Positions 51,703 through 59,676 of a stretch of DNA of 64,000 nucleotides are shown here, one piece after another. The DNA is from Pseudactinotalea sp. HY158. GTDB taxonomy: Bacteria; Actinomycetota; Actinomycetes; Actinomycetales; Beutenbergiaceae. The stretch is from positions 620,001-684,000 of the forward strand of contig NZ_CP045920.1 of NCBI RefSeq assembly GCF_009660225.1, in the 5' to 3' direction. Made by a program: the position numbers and the translations under genes. The stretch's first letter is position 1. Each line of letters starts with the position of its first letter. The notes under the pieces are model-generated. The model was not told where the DNA came from. It searched no databases and worked only from the letters and a program-made list of their open reading frames with translations.

Positions 51703-52335
51703 TCAGTCGTCGCCGAGTTCGTGCACTCCCGCGGGGGTGATGACGCCGTCGACGGGCCGGTCGTGCTCGGCCGTGGGCAGTTCGGGCTCGCTCAGCTCGT
51801 CGTCGAAGAGCACGGCATACACGCGCACCCCCGGACGCACGTAGCGCAGCGCCCGGTCGTACCAGCCGCCGCCCTGGCCGAGGCGCGCGCCGCGGGCGTC
51901 GACCGAGAGGGCGGGGGCGAGCACGAGGTCGGCGCGGCTGATCGCGGTCTCGCCCAGTCCGGGTCCGGACGGCGCCGGCGGGCGCCCGGGGGCCTGCTCG
52001 CCCAGGGTGTCACCCCGCCGGTAGAACGCCCAGTCGCGGCTCAGGCCCGGTCCGAGCATCGGAAGCATCACCTGCACTCCGGCCTCGTGGAGGAGGTCGA
52101 ACACCGGGCCGGTGTCCGGTTCGGAGGGCCGGGCCGCGAATGCGGCGACGGTCCCGATCGGGCCGATTCGCGTGAGCAGCTCGGCGACGTGGGCGGCGAT
52201 CGCCTCCCCGGCGCCGGAGCGCTCGCGGGGGCTGCGCTCCCCGCGGTGCTGACGGATCTCGGAACGGATGAGCGACTTGGCGTCTTCGATCTCGATGTCG
52301 TCACCGATGACAACCGAGCCTTGGGGCGTCCACAT
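51703..52335 (-). CDS. 5-formyltetrahydrofolate cyclo-ligase
   Basis: A 211-residue folate enzyme making 5,10-methenyl-THF from 5-formyl-THF with ATP. The nucleotide and substrate motifs are SLIRSEIRQHR near the start and DARGARLGQGGGWYDRAL at the C-terminal part. Convergent with the acylase gene and divergent from galU, as in other actinobacteria. ATG 52335 is followed by a longer N-terminus than usual, so the true start may be a little downstream. Confidence 0.88.
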   Translation of the reverse strand: MWTPQGSVVIGDDIEIEDAKSLIRSEIRQHRGERSPRERSGAGEAIAAHVAELLTRIGPIGTVAAFAARPSEPDTGPVFDLLHEAGVQVMLPMLGPGLSRDWAFYRRGDTLGEQAPGRPPAPSGPGLGETAISRADLVLAPALSVDARGARLGQGGGWYDRALRYVRPGVRVYAVLFDDELSEPELPTAEHDRPVDGVITPAGVHELGDD

Positions 52336-52448
52336 GCCTCCAACTCTGCCCCACGGCGGGCTCGTAGGCCACTCCCGCGCCGGGGCTGTGCACGAACATT
52401 TCGCTCACCGCCGAACTCGAACGACATCCGGCCGGTAGGCTCGGCGGT

Positions 52449-53351
52449 ATGAGCCAGATACGTAAGGTCGTCATCCCCGTGGCGGGCCTGGGCACCCGAT
52501 TCCTGCCGGCCACCAAGGCGGTTCCCAAGGAGATGCTCCCGGTGGTCGACACCCCCGCCATCCAGTACGTGGTGGAGGAGGCGGTGGCCGCCGGTCTGAC
52601 GGACGTGCTCATGATCACCGGCCGCAACAAGGGTGCGATCGAGGATCACTTCGACGACGTCGCCGAACTCACCGCCGCGCTCGAGGCGAAGGGCGACGCG
52701 GATCGGATCGCCCGCGTGCGCCGCTCCACCGAGCTCGCCGACGTGCACTTCGTGCGCCAGGGGGCCCCGCTCGGGCTCGGCCACGCGGTCGGGCGGGCCC
52801 GCGAGCACGTCGGGGGGGAGGCCTTCGCCGTGCAGCTCGGCGACGACCTGATCGACTCGGCGAATCCGCTGCTGCCCGACATGATCGCCACCCAGGAGCA
52901 CCTCGGCGGCTCGGTCATCGCCCTCATGGAGGTGCCGCGCGAACAGATCTCCCTCTACGGCAGCGCGGTGGTGGAACCGGCCGACCCGGTTCCCGGAACG
53001 ACGTTCCCGGTGCACCGGGTGACGGGCCTGGTGGAGAAGCCGGCGCCCGAGGAGGCGCCCTCGACCCTCGCCGCGATCGGGCGCTACGTGCTCCACCCGG
53101 CCGTCTTCGACGTGCTCGACCGCACCGCCCCGGGCCACGGCGGGGAGATCCAGCTGACCGACGCCCTCGCCACCCTCGCGGGCATGCCGGCCTCGGAGGG
53201 CGGCGGCGTCCACGGCGTCGTGTTCTCCGGAAAGCGGTACGACACGGGCGACCGGCTCGACTACCTCAAGGCCGTCGTCCAGCTCGCCCTCGAGCGGCCC
53301 GACCTCGGCCCGCCGCTGCGGGAGTGGCTCGCCGAACACCTCGCCGAATGA
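52449..53351 (+). CDS. galU: UTP-glucose-1-phosphate uridylyltransferase
   Basis: A 300-residue nucleotidyltransferase producing UDP-glucose for cell-wall polymers and trehalose. Signature VIPVAGLGTRFLPATKAVPK, EMLPVVDTPAIQYVVEEA, and the metal/base region QLGDDLID. ATG 52449 has TAGGCT seven bases upstream. First gene of the galU - glp/moeA - rimJ - glpR/sepX series. Confidence 0.94.
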   Translation: MSQIRKVVIPVAGLGTRFLPATKAVPKEMLPVVDTPAIQYVVEEAVAAGLTDVLMITGRNKGAIEDHFDDVAELTAALEAKGDADRIARVRRSTELADVHFVRQGAPLGLGHAVGRAREHVGGEAFAVQLGDDLIDSANPLLPDMIATQEHLGGSVIALMEVPREQISLYGSAVVEPADPVPGTTFPVHRVTGLVEKPAPEEAPSTLAAIGRYVLHPAVFDVLDRTAPGHGGEIQLTDALATLAGMPASEGGGVHGVVFSGKRYDTGDRLDYLKAVVQLALERPDLGPPLREWLAEHLAE

Positions 53352-53389
53352 GGCGTGGCCCGGCCCCGCGGACCGGGTAGGTTGGCGAC

Positions 53390-54604
53390 GTGAAAGAGGT
53401 CTCCGAACACCTGGCCGCAGTGCTCGATCTCGTGGGTCCGCTCCCGCCGCTCGACGTGGTGCTCCACGACGCCTCCGGCTGCGTGCTCGCGGAGGACGTC
53501 GCCGCGCCGGCGGATCTGCCCGCCCGCGATCTCGCTGCGCTCGACGGATACGCCGTGCGCAGCCACGACGTCGAGGGCGCCGGTCCCGACCGGGAGGTGA
53601 CCCTGCGGGTGCTCGACGACCTGCGCGCCGGTTCCGTCTCGGCCGGGGCGCTCGTGCCCATGACGGGCGTGCGGATCGCCTCGGGTGCGCCGATGCCCCG
53701 CGAGGCGGACGCCGTGGTCGCCCTGACCGACACCGACCGGGGTGACGCGTCGGTGCGGGTGTTCGCGGCCGTCCGTCCCGGCGCGAACGTGCGCCGCCAG
53801 GGGGAGGACCTGCGCTCCGGCGAGATCGCCCTCGCCGCCGGCGTGCGGATCGGATCTCGCCACATCGCCCTGCTCGGGGCCCTCGGGCGGCAGCGGGTCG
53901 GGGTGCATCCCCGCCCACGCGTGGTCATCATCTCCGTGGGCGACGAGCTCGTGGAGCCCGGACGGCTCGCGGGTGAGGGGCAGGTGTTCGACGCGAACGG
54001 GCACGCGCTCGCGACCGGAGTCCAGGACGCCGGCGGTTCCACCTTCCGGGTCGCCGCCGTGCCGGACGAGCGGGCCGAGCTGCGGGAGGTGCTCGAGGAT
54101 CAGCTCGTGCGCGCCGATCTCATCCTCACCACCGGCGGCCTGAGCTTCGGCGCGAACGACACGGTCAAGGAGGTGCTCAGCCCGCTGGGCACCGTGCGGT
54201 TCGACAACGTCGGGATCACCCCCGGCCGCCAGTACGGCGTGGGCACCGTCGGGGAGGGCACCCCGATCCTGTGCCTGCCCGGGGATCCGGTGGCGGCCCA
54301 GATCGGCTTCGAGGTGTTCGTGCGCCCCGCGCTGCTGGCGATGGCCGGCAAGCGGGAGCTCTACCGGCCGACCGTGCGCGCGCGCGTGACCACCGGGTGG
54401 CAGTCGCCGTGGGACCGGCGCGAATTCGTGCCGGCGACGATCGTGGGATCGCCCGCGGACGGGTATCGGGCCACCCCGGCAGCCGCCCCCACGAGCCCCG
54501 CCCTGTCCGCGCTGGCCCGCGGGAACGCGCTCGTCGTGGTTCCCCAGGACATGCAGAACGTCGCCGCCGGCACCGAGCTCAACTGCCTCCTGCTGGACTC
54601 CTGA
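53390..54604 (+). CDS. MoeA family protein; probably Glp, the gephyrin-like division protein
   Basis: A 404-residue gephyrin/MoeA-fold protein with PARDLAALDGYAVRS, IISVGDEL, TTGGLSFGANDTVKEV and LPGDPVAAQIGFEVF. True MoeA inserts molybdenum into molybdopterin and usually reads LPGNPV; here the Asn is Asp. In Corynebacterium the MoeA-like protein encoded between galU and rimJ is Glp, which binds FtsZ and the membrane receptor GlpR. The same neighbours here make that role likely, although a molybdenum-cofactor role cannot be excluded. GTG start with TAGGTT six bases upstream. Confidence 0.87.
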   Translation: MKEVSEHLAAVLDLVGPLPPLDVVLHDASGCVLAEDVAAPADLPARDLAALDGYAVRSHDVEGAGPDREVTLRVLDDLRAGSVSAGALVPMTGVRIASGAPMPREADAVVALTDTDRGDASVRVFAAVRPGANVRRQGEDLRSGEIALAAGVRIGSRHIALLGALGRQRVGVHPRPRVVIISVGDELVEPGRLAGEGQVFDANGHALATGVQDAGGSTFRVAAVPDERAELREVLEDQLVRADLILTTGGLSFGANDTVKEVLSPLGTVRFDNVGITPGRQYGVGTVGEGTPILCLPGDPVAAQIGFEVFVRPALLAMAGKRELYRPTVRARVTTGWQSPWDRREFVPATIVGSPADGYRATPAAAPTSPALSALARGNALVVVPQDMQNVAAGTELNCLLLDS

Positions 54605-54611
54605 GGCCCGC

Positions 54612-55193
54612 ATGATCGAGATCGCCGGCGCCGGACTGAGGCTGCGCCCGCTCGGCCGGCGGGACCGGGCCGAATGGGACGAGCTGCGCCGGAGCAACGC
54701 CGACTGGCTGCGCCCGTGGGAGGCGAGCAACCCCGACCCCGGCGCCACGCTGCCCACGTTCGCCGAGTACGTGCGCGCGCAGGCTGCCGCCACCCGGCGC
54801 GGGGAGAGCTTCGGGTGGGCGATCACCGCCGGCCGGGCGATGATCGGGCACGTGACGCTGAGCCAGGTGGCCCGCGCCTCGCTCCAGTCCGCCACGATCG
54901 GCTACTGGGTCGGCCACGCCCACGCCGGCCACGGCGTGGCGCCGCGGGCGGTCGCGCTCGTGTGCGACTACGCCTTCTTCACCCTCGCCCTGCACCGGGT
55001 CGAGATCAACATCCGCCCCGAGAACGCCGCGAGCCTGCGGGTCGTGGCCAAGCTCGGCTTCCGCGACGAGGGCATCCGGCGCCGATACCTGCACATCCAG
55101 GGCGACTGGCGCGACCACCGCACCTTCGCGCTCACGGCGGAGGAGGCCCCGCACGGGGTGCTGGCACGGCTGACGCACGAGCCGCCGTCCTGA
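54612..55193 (+). CDS. GNAT acetyltransferase, RimJ/RimL-like
   Basis: A 193-residue acetyltransferase: LRLRPLGRRDRAEWDELR, the acetyl-CoA loop WVGHAHAGHGVAPRAVALV and the end FRDEGIRRRYLHIQGDWRDH typical of ribosomal-protein/RimJ-type N-acetyltransferases. It follows the glp-like gene after seven bases and is cotranscribed. The target protein is unknown. Confidence 0.9.
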   Translation: MIEIAGAGLRLRPLGRRDRAEWDELRRSNADWLRPWEASNPDPGATLPTFAEYVRAQAAATRRGESFGWAITAGRAMIGHVTLSQVARASLQSATIGYWVGHAHAGHGVAPRAVALVCDYAFFTLALHRVEINIRPENAASLRVVAKLGFRDEGIRRRYLHIQGDWRDHRTFALTAEEAPHGVLARLTHEPPS

Positions 55194-55280
55194 CGCCGTT
55201 CGACCGGGAACGACGAGGCGGGCGGCGACACGCCGCGCGGGATCGCGCCAACCGACCACGGCGCACTCTACGGTCAAGGC

Positions 55281-56243
55281 GTGGGTTTCGACGGCTTCAT
55301 CCTCCTCGCGATCCTCATGCTGTTCTTCGCGTATCTCCTGCCGACGCTCATCCGCACGGCGCAGGTCGCCCGCGACGCCCGTGGCGACGACCGATTCTCG
55401 GCCGACCTGCGAATCGTGGCCCGGGCGGGGGAGGCGGCCGCCCCACCCATCGTTCACCAGACCCGCACCCAGTTGCACCGGAAGACGGAGGCACCCATGG
55501 AACCCCCCGTGGCCTACAAGCTCATCGCCGCCGACGCCCGTCGGGTGGCGGCCGCGCGTGCCGCTCGGGCCGCCGCCGCGAGTCGCCGCGCCGCCGCCGC
55601 GCGCCGCCGACTGCTGCTGACCGCGGCGCTCGGGCTGCTCACCGTGGGCCTGTGGGTGCTCGCCGGGGCGACCCCCGTGTCGGTCTGGGCCGCGATCGTG
55701 CCCACCGCCGTGACCGTGGGCGTCGTCGAGTTGGGACGACGCGCTGCCGCGGCCGGGCGGTCGGCCGACGCCCGGCTCGCGGACGCCGTCCGTATCGCCG
55801 AGCGGCAGTCCGTGTCCGCGGCGGTTCGCGCCGCCGCGCCGAACCTGCGCGTCGACGTGGACCCGGCCCGGGTCGCGCCCGAGCCCGCCGAACGCACCGT
55901 CGTGGCCGGAACCGACGCCGCAGCGAGCGGGGAGTCCGCGTCCTGGACGCCGGTGCCCGTGCCGCCGCCGGCGTACACGCTCAAGAAGGCGGCCCCGCGC
56001 CGATCCGTCGCCGCCGTGCTCGTGGACGACGCCGGCGCGGCGCAGGCCGCCCCGAGCGATGCGGAGACCGAGTTCATGCCCGCCGTGCGGGTCGAGGCCC
56101 TCACCGCCGCGCAGCTCGCCGGCGCCCGCGCCGAGCGGGAGGCCGCGCTCGCCGAGGCGGAATCCGCGGCGGAGCCGGAGGCGGCGACCGGCTCGAGTCT
56201 CAACGTGCAGGAGATCCTCGCCCGCCGCCGGGCCGTGGGGTGA
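55281..56243 (+). CDS. Single-pass membrane protein, SepX/GlpR-like divisome factor
   Basis: A 320-residue protein. The N-terminus FDGFILLAILMLFFAYLLPT followed by DDRFSADLRIVAR fits SepX of Streptomyces and GlpR of Corynebacterium, membrane receptors that link FtsZ-associated Glp to the division site. A second hydrophobic pair (LLLTAALGLLTVGLWVLAG, VWAAIVPTAVTVGVV) and a long Ala/Glu-rich soluble region follow. Its position after galU - glp - rimJ is the strongest support. GTG 55281 with TACGGT six bases upstream. Confidence 0.75.
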   Translation: MGFDGFILLAILMLFFAYLLPTLIRTAQVARDARGDDRFSADLRIVARAGEAAAPPIVHQTRTQLHRKTEAPMEPPVAYKLIAADARRVAAARAARAAAASRRAAAARRRLLLTAALGLLTVGLWVLAGATPVSVWAAIVPTAVTVGVVELGRRAAAAGRSADARLADAVRIAERQSVSAAVRAAAPNLRVDVDPARVAPEPAERTVVAGTDAAASGESASWTPVPVPPPAYTLKKAAPRRSVAAVLVDDAGAAQAAPSDAETEFMPAVRVEALTAAQLAGARAEREAALAEAESAAEPEAATGSSLNVQEILARRRAVG

Positions 56244-56316
56244 GGCGGCTCATAGCCGCGCACCGGCCGCCTGGCACGGAGTGACCCGTCGCGGGTGCTA
56301 AGCTGGTGCACGCCTT

Positions 56317-56389
56317 GGGGCTATGGCGCAGTTGGTAGCGCGTCTCGTTCGCAATGAGAAGGTCGGGGGTTCGAATCCCCCTAGCTCCA
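56317..56389 (+). tRNA. tRNA-Ala(CGC)
   Basis: A 73-nt cloverleaf: acceptor GGGGCTA/TAGCTCC (one G-U), D-arm GCGC-AGTTGGTA-GCGC, anticodon stem TCTCG/TGAGA around loop TTCGCAA (anticodon CGC), T-arm GGGGG-TTCGAAT-CCCCC, discriminator A, CCA not encoded. Followed 15 bases later by a strong hairpin. An integrase scrap directly downstream suggests this tRNA was an integration site. Confidence 0.94.
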
Positions 56390-56403
56390 CGTAAGTTGAG
56401 ACT

Positions 56404-56439
56404 CGAAACCTGCCCCGCCTGATGGCGGGGCAGGTTTCG
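56404..56439 (+). terminator. Hairpin terminator of tRNA-Ala
   Basis: A perfect 16-base stem, CGAAACCTGCCCCGCC with GGCGGGGCAGGTTTCG, around a TGAT loop. Confidence 0.85.
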
Positions 56440-56462
56440 CGTCCGGGGCGGGACATGTTCGC

Positions 56463-56720
56463 GTTCGCCTCGCCGCCTGGCTCGACCGCCGTGCGAAACG
56501 CTGGCCCGAGACGAAGAACCCCTACCTCCTCGTCACCCGACCGAGCGCGCCCCGGCTCGCACGCCCCAGCCGGAACTTCCCCTGGAAGCAGGCCGGCGTC
56601 ACCGCCCAAGCACCGCGCATCGACCGGATTCTCTACGAGGTCAAGCAGACCGGCGGCGACGTCCGCCGCATCTGCGACCTGTTCGGCATCGGCATCGAAG
56701 CCGCGATGCACTACGTGGGC
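56463..56720 (+). pseudogene. Integrase/recombinase C-terminal remnant
   Basis: The frame beginning at 56463 reads VRLAAWLDRRAKRWPETKNP, then RIDRILYEVKQTGGDVRRIC and DLFGIGIEAAMHYV, a pattern seen in the C-terminal part of actinobacterial tyrosine-recombinase-type proteins of mobile elements (WPxTxNPHL ... DRILxEA). The protein's beginning and any catalytic Tyr context are missing and the match ends near 56720, after which the frame is meaningless. It lies 24 bases behind the tRNA-Ala terminator. Confidence 0.6.
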
Positions 56721-56836
56721 AGCGCCCGTGAGTCGCCCACCAGTGGCCCGGCTCCTTCGGGCATGGCGTCAGCGAGCGATCGCGCAGGCTCGGCCAACGT
56801 CCAACGACGCGGTAGCTCAGCGGCGTGCAGCCGACG

Positions 56837-57202
56837 TCATCTACGGGCGAACTCGAATCCCTGGCGAATGAGATCGTGCAGCCAATCGCTGTTCGCGGTC
56901 ACTTCGGACTTCACCTCGACGTGGTGGTTCCACCTGTTCGTGCTGACCTGGGAGACGTTGTGGAAGTGCGGGTCGTCGATCTTCTGGTCCAGTGTCACGT
57001 TGAGGTACAAGGTGCCATCGGCGGTCTTCTCGTAGGCCCAAAGCCAGAGGAACTTGCGGTTCACCGAGAAGCTCACTTGCGCTTTCGCGTCCTTGGCCAC
57101 CTGCCCGAGAGATGCCGTGTACTCCGCGATCGCGGTGAAGAACGACTGCGTTGTCGGCTTGCCGGTGAAGTCGCTGATCATCTTGTTCGAAGCACTGGTC
57201 AT
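56837..57202 (-). CDS. Hypothetical protein, DUF5655-like
   Basis: A 121-residue protein: MISDFTGKPTTQSFFTAIAE, KAQVSFSVNRKFLWLWAYEK, DDPHFHNVSQVSTNRWNHHV, then VEVKSEVTANSDWLHDLIRQGFEFAR. The arrangement of an N-terminal helix, aromatic strands and a closing helix resembles DUF5655 (transport-associated-like small proteins of unknown role). ATG 57202 has a perfect AGGAGG. It follows the SnoaL-like gene after 35 bases, so the two form an operon. Its lower GC content suggests transfer. Confidence 0.65.
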   Translation of the reverse strand: MTSASNKMISDFTGKPTTQSFFTAIAEYTASLGQVAKDAKAQVSFSVNRKFLWLWAYEKTADGTLYLNVTLDQKIDDPHFHNVSQVSTNRWNHHVEVKSEVTANSDWLHDLIRQGFEFARR

Positions 57203-57237
57203 CGATCCTCCTGAGTCTTCGCTGCCGATGGCGCCGT

Positions 57238-57600
57238 TCACGCATTCAGCGGGGTCAAGACGGCGATCTTCCAGTCTTCCCCGCTGCGGACCAGTTGGTA
57301 CATGTTCCGCTCGTCCGGTGCCCCGCCGTGATGATTCCACGTGACATCAGCCCAGATACTGTGACGGCTCGCCGCGACGACCGCGACGGCAGCGTCGGTG
57401 GCGGAGACGCCCGCGTACTGGCCGAACGCGCCGGCGAAGAACTCCTCGGTCTGGCGCGGGTCGGACACGACGATGGCCTGCTCGGGGAACTCGATCAGCG
57501 CGGGCACCGCGTAGTGCCCTGCGATCGCCTTCGCGTCACGATCGATCAGGGCACGGGTGTAGGCATCGAAGAACTTCCGGGCAATGCTGTACTCGCTCAT
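57238..57600 (-). CDS. SnoaL/NTF2-like protein
   Basis: A 120-residue cone-fold protein: ARKFFDAYTRALIDRDAKAI, AGHYAVPALIEFPEQAIVV, IWADVTWNHHGGAPDERNMY, LVRSGEDWKIAVLTPLNA. NTF2-like proteins are ligand-binding or small enzymes (isomerases, hydroxylases). Divergent from a WYL-type regulator, a common pairing in which the regulator controls the small enzyme. ATG 57600. Confidence 0.8.
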   Translation of the reverse strand: MSEYSIARKFFDAYTRALIDRDAKAIAGHYAVPALIEFPEQAIVVSDPRQTEEFFAGAFGQYAGVSATDAAVAVVAASRHSIWADVTWNHHGGAPDERNMYQLVRSGEDWKIAVLTPLNA

Positions 57601-57617
57601 GCGCTCAAGGCTACGGC

Positions 57618-57650
57618 TATACACTGACACGCCTTTGTCATGGTTACCAT
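57618..57650. promoter_or_regulatory. Divergent promoter with palindrome
   Basis: TATACA (57618-57623) is a -10 for the regulator gene and, read on the other strand, TATAGC (about 57615-57620) could serve the SnoaL-like gene. The odd palindrome ATGGT-T-ACCAT (57640-57650) lies at the presumed start of the regulator and is a possible binding site. Confidence 0.4.
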
Positions 57651-58050
57651 CATGTGCATGACCCGATCCCGTGGACTGCAGGCGGCCGCTTCCCGCGATC
57701 CTCACCTGACGATACGCCGAGTCGAACGCCAGCAATACATCATCGAACGGCTGCACGCGAGCCGGAACCGGCTCACCCACCAGCGACTCGCCGACGAGCT
57801 CGGCGTCACCGAACGCACCATCGCTCGCGACATCGAACGCCTCAGGCACTCCGGAGTCCCGATCACCGTGGTCCCGGGCCGCGGAGGCGGTGCCATCATT
57901 GAGAACGTCGCACCTGCCGGTCCCATCAACCTTGACGTTCCCGAGATCGCCGTTCTCATGGCCAGTCTCGCCGCAGTTGGCCCGACCGTCAGTGAGTCCG
58001 CGACATCGGCGATGAACAAGCTCGCCACCGCGGTAGCACCATCAGCCTGA
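57640..58050 (+). CDS. HTH_11/WYL-type regulator lacking the WYL domain
   Basis: A protein of 136 residues from ATG 57640 (or 130 from ATG 57658). The N-terminal HTH is intact (RQQYIIERLHASRNRLTHQR, LADELGVTERTIARDIERLR, GVPITVVPGRGGG), and the linker LDVPEIAVLMASLAAVGPTV is like that of YafY/WYL regulators. It then stops at 58048, where the family normally continues for about 200 residues with the WYL domain. It may be a short natural form or a truncated gene; the DNA behind it has no matching continuation. Confidence 0.72.
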   Translation: MVTIMCMTRSRGLQAAASRDPHLTIRRVERQQYIIERLHASRNRLTHQRLADELGVTERTIARDIERLRHSGVPITVVPGRGGGAIIENVAPAGPINLDVPEIAVLMASLAAVGPTVSESATSAMNKLATAVAPSA

Positions 58051-58168
58051 GACTTCTGACCACACATGCTCACAAGGCGACTGGACACAACCATCGTAAG
58101 GCCGCATCTTCCACGAACATGCAACCTCACGCCCCACACAGTGGCCCTCAGCGGCATGTTCACGCGAA

Positions 58169-59095
58169 TCAGGCTTCAGGATTCCTGAACTTGCGGGGTT
58201 CGCTGTTCATCCGCCCCGTGGCATAAAAGAGGACGAGTTCGGCGGGGTGCATCTGGTGCTGGACGACGAATGCGCGTTCCTTGATCCGCCATAACGCCTG
58301 CCCCGTCCCCAACGTCGGCAACAACGACCGCTCGGTACCGGTCAGTCCCAGGGATTTGGCGGTGGTGCCGAGCTGGTCGGATTCCTGCCGCAGGATGATC
58401 CTCGTCTCCGCGTTCGCGAGCAGGGAGTTGGCGAGTGCGCGCTTGGCGGAGCCTTCGTCGCCGACGTTCTCCATGTCGGAGAGTTTGCGAAAGGTGAGGG
58501 CGTTGCTGATGCCGTAGGCGTGGGCGAGCCTCCAGTGCGCATCCATCCGCCGCAGCAGCGCTGGTTGAGACATGAGCCGCCAGGCTTCGTCGTAGATACA
58601 CCACCGCTGCCCACCCGCCGGATCGAGCAGTGCGGCTTCCATCCATGCCGATGACCAGGTCATCAGCACCGAAATCAACGCGGAGTTCTCCGTCACCCGC
58701 GACAGGTCGAGGGACACCATTGGGAGGGTGGGGTCGAAATGTTCGGTGGAGGGGCCGTCGAACAGTCCGGACAGGTCGCCGCCGACCAGGTGGCGCAGCG
58801 CGTGTCCGACCATCCGCCCATCCTTAGTCAGCCGCCCGTCGGGATCGTCCGGCGGGTGCAGGAGGTGGTCGACGATCATCGGCAGGATCGGCACATCGTT
58901 CTCCCGCACCGTCGCCAACAGCGCGGTGTCGATCGCGGTGTGCTCCAACGGGCTCATTGCGCGCGTCAACACTGTTTCGGTGCGGATACCGATGAGGTCG
59001 CGGCGGCGTGAGGCGACCATCGACGCCCACTCCGCATCCGACAAACCACTGGGCCGGTAGCCCTCGTCGAGCGGATTCAGGGCGAAGGGAACACA
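58169..59095 (-). pseudogene. Truncated VirB4/TraC-type conjugation ATPase
   Basis: The last 300 or so residues of an ATPase of actinobacterial conjugative elements: FALNPLDEGYRPSGLSD at the break, then the Walker-B-like region MVSLDLSRVTENSAL and WCIYDEAWRLMSQPALLRRM. The end is VQHQMHPAELVLFYATGRMN. The N-terminal half with Walker A is absent; the frame upstream of about 59095 no longer resembles the family. No start codon fits the break. A relic of an ICE that once occupied the region. Confidence 0.72.
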
Positions 59096-59294
59096 TCGAC
59101 ATGGTGGTTGGCTACCGGCAGCTCTGCATAGGCGACGGGTTGCTGCGAGAGCGCGCGAAGCCGCGGGCATCCTCGCGTCGCGCAACCGCGTCCTGCGCTC
59201 CATGGGAGACGATGAACGGCGGTGCGACACGACACATCGGTGCGCCGGAGGAGCCACCGGAGACGACCCGAACGGAGATATGCGGCCCGACCGG

Positions 59295-59310
59295 GTAGCA
59301 TATTGTCTAC
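59295..59310 (+). promoter_or_regulatory. Possible operator of the vapB-like gene
   Basis: GTAG and CTAC (59295-59298, 59307-59310) form an imperfect inverted repeat around an AT-rich CATATTGT that could be the -10 element. The antitoxin ATG follows 14 bases later behind AGGAGG. Confidence 0.4.
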
Positions 59311-59323
59311 TCAGGAGGTCGCC

Positions 59324-59587
59324 ATGCCCAAGACGATCAGTATCGGCGAGTTGCGGCAGAATCCAACACGCATGCTTCGTGAGGTCAAGGCCGGTGCCAC
59401 CTACATGGTGACCGATCATGGCGAGCCGATCGCCGAGATCGCGCCTCGGCGGCAGCCGCGCTGGGTGTGTGGTGAGGAGATCGACTCCGTCCTGCGCGAG
59501 CTCGGTGCGGACGACTCGTGGGCCCGGGAGATCGCGACCGAACGCAGTGTCGTCGACGTGTCCGACCCCTGGCAGGGCGCCCGGTGA
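59324..59587 (+). CDS. Antitoxin, Phd/YefM family (vapB-like)
   Basis: An 87-residue antitoxin: MPKTISIGELRQNPTRMLRE, VKAGATYMVTDHGEPIAEIA. The C-terminal tail (IDSVLRELGADDSWAREIA ... VDVSDPWQGAR) is the usual toxin-binding part of antitoxins paired with PIN toxins. AGGAGG lies five bases before ATG 59324. Its toxin partner is broken, so this gene is an orphan antitoxin that could still counter related toxins. Confidence 0.82.
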   Translation: MPKTISIGELRQNPTRMLREVKAGATYMVTDHGEPIAEIAPRRQPRWVCGEEIDSVLRELGADDSWAREIATERSVVDVSDPWQGAR

Positions 59588-59676
59588 AGGCGGTTCTCGA
59601 CACGAATCTGCTCGTCGCCTAAGCGCTCTCGCATCGCGACCACCAGGTGGCCGTCTCGTCGTTGTCGTGGGCCGAG

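Noticed and set aside
53390-54604. Firm assignment as a molybdenum cofactor enzyme
   Set aside because: The neighbourhood fits Glp better, and no other molybdenum cofactor gene is nearby. The gene symbol was left empty.
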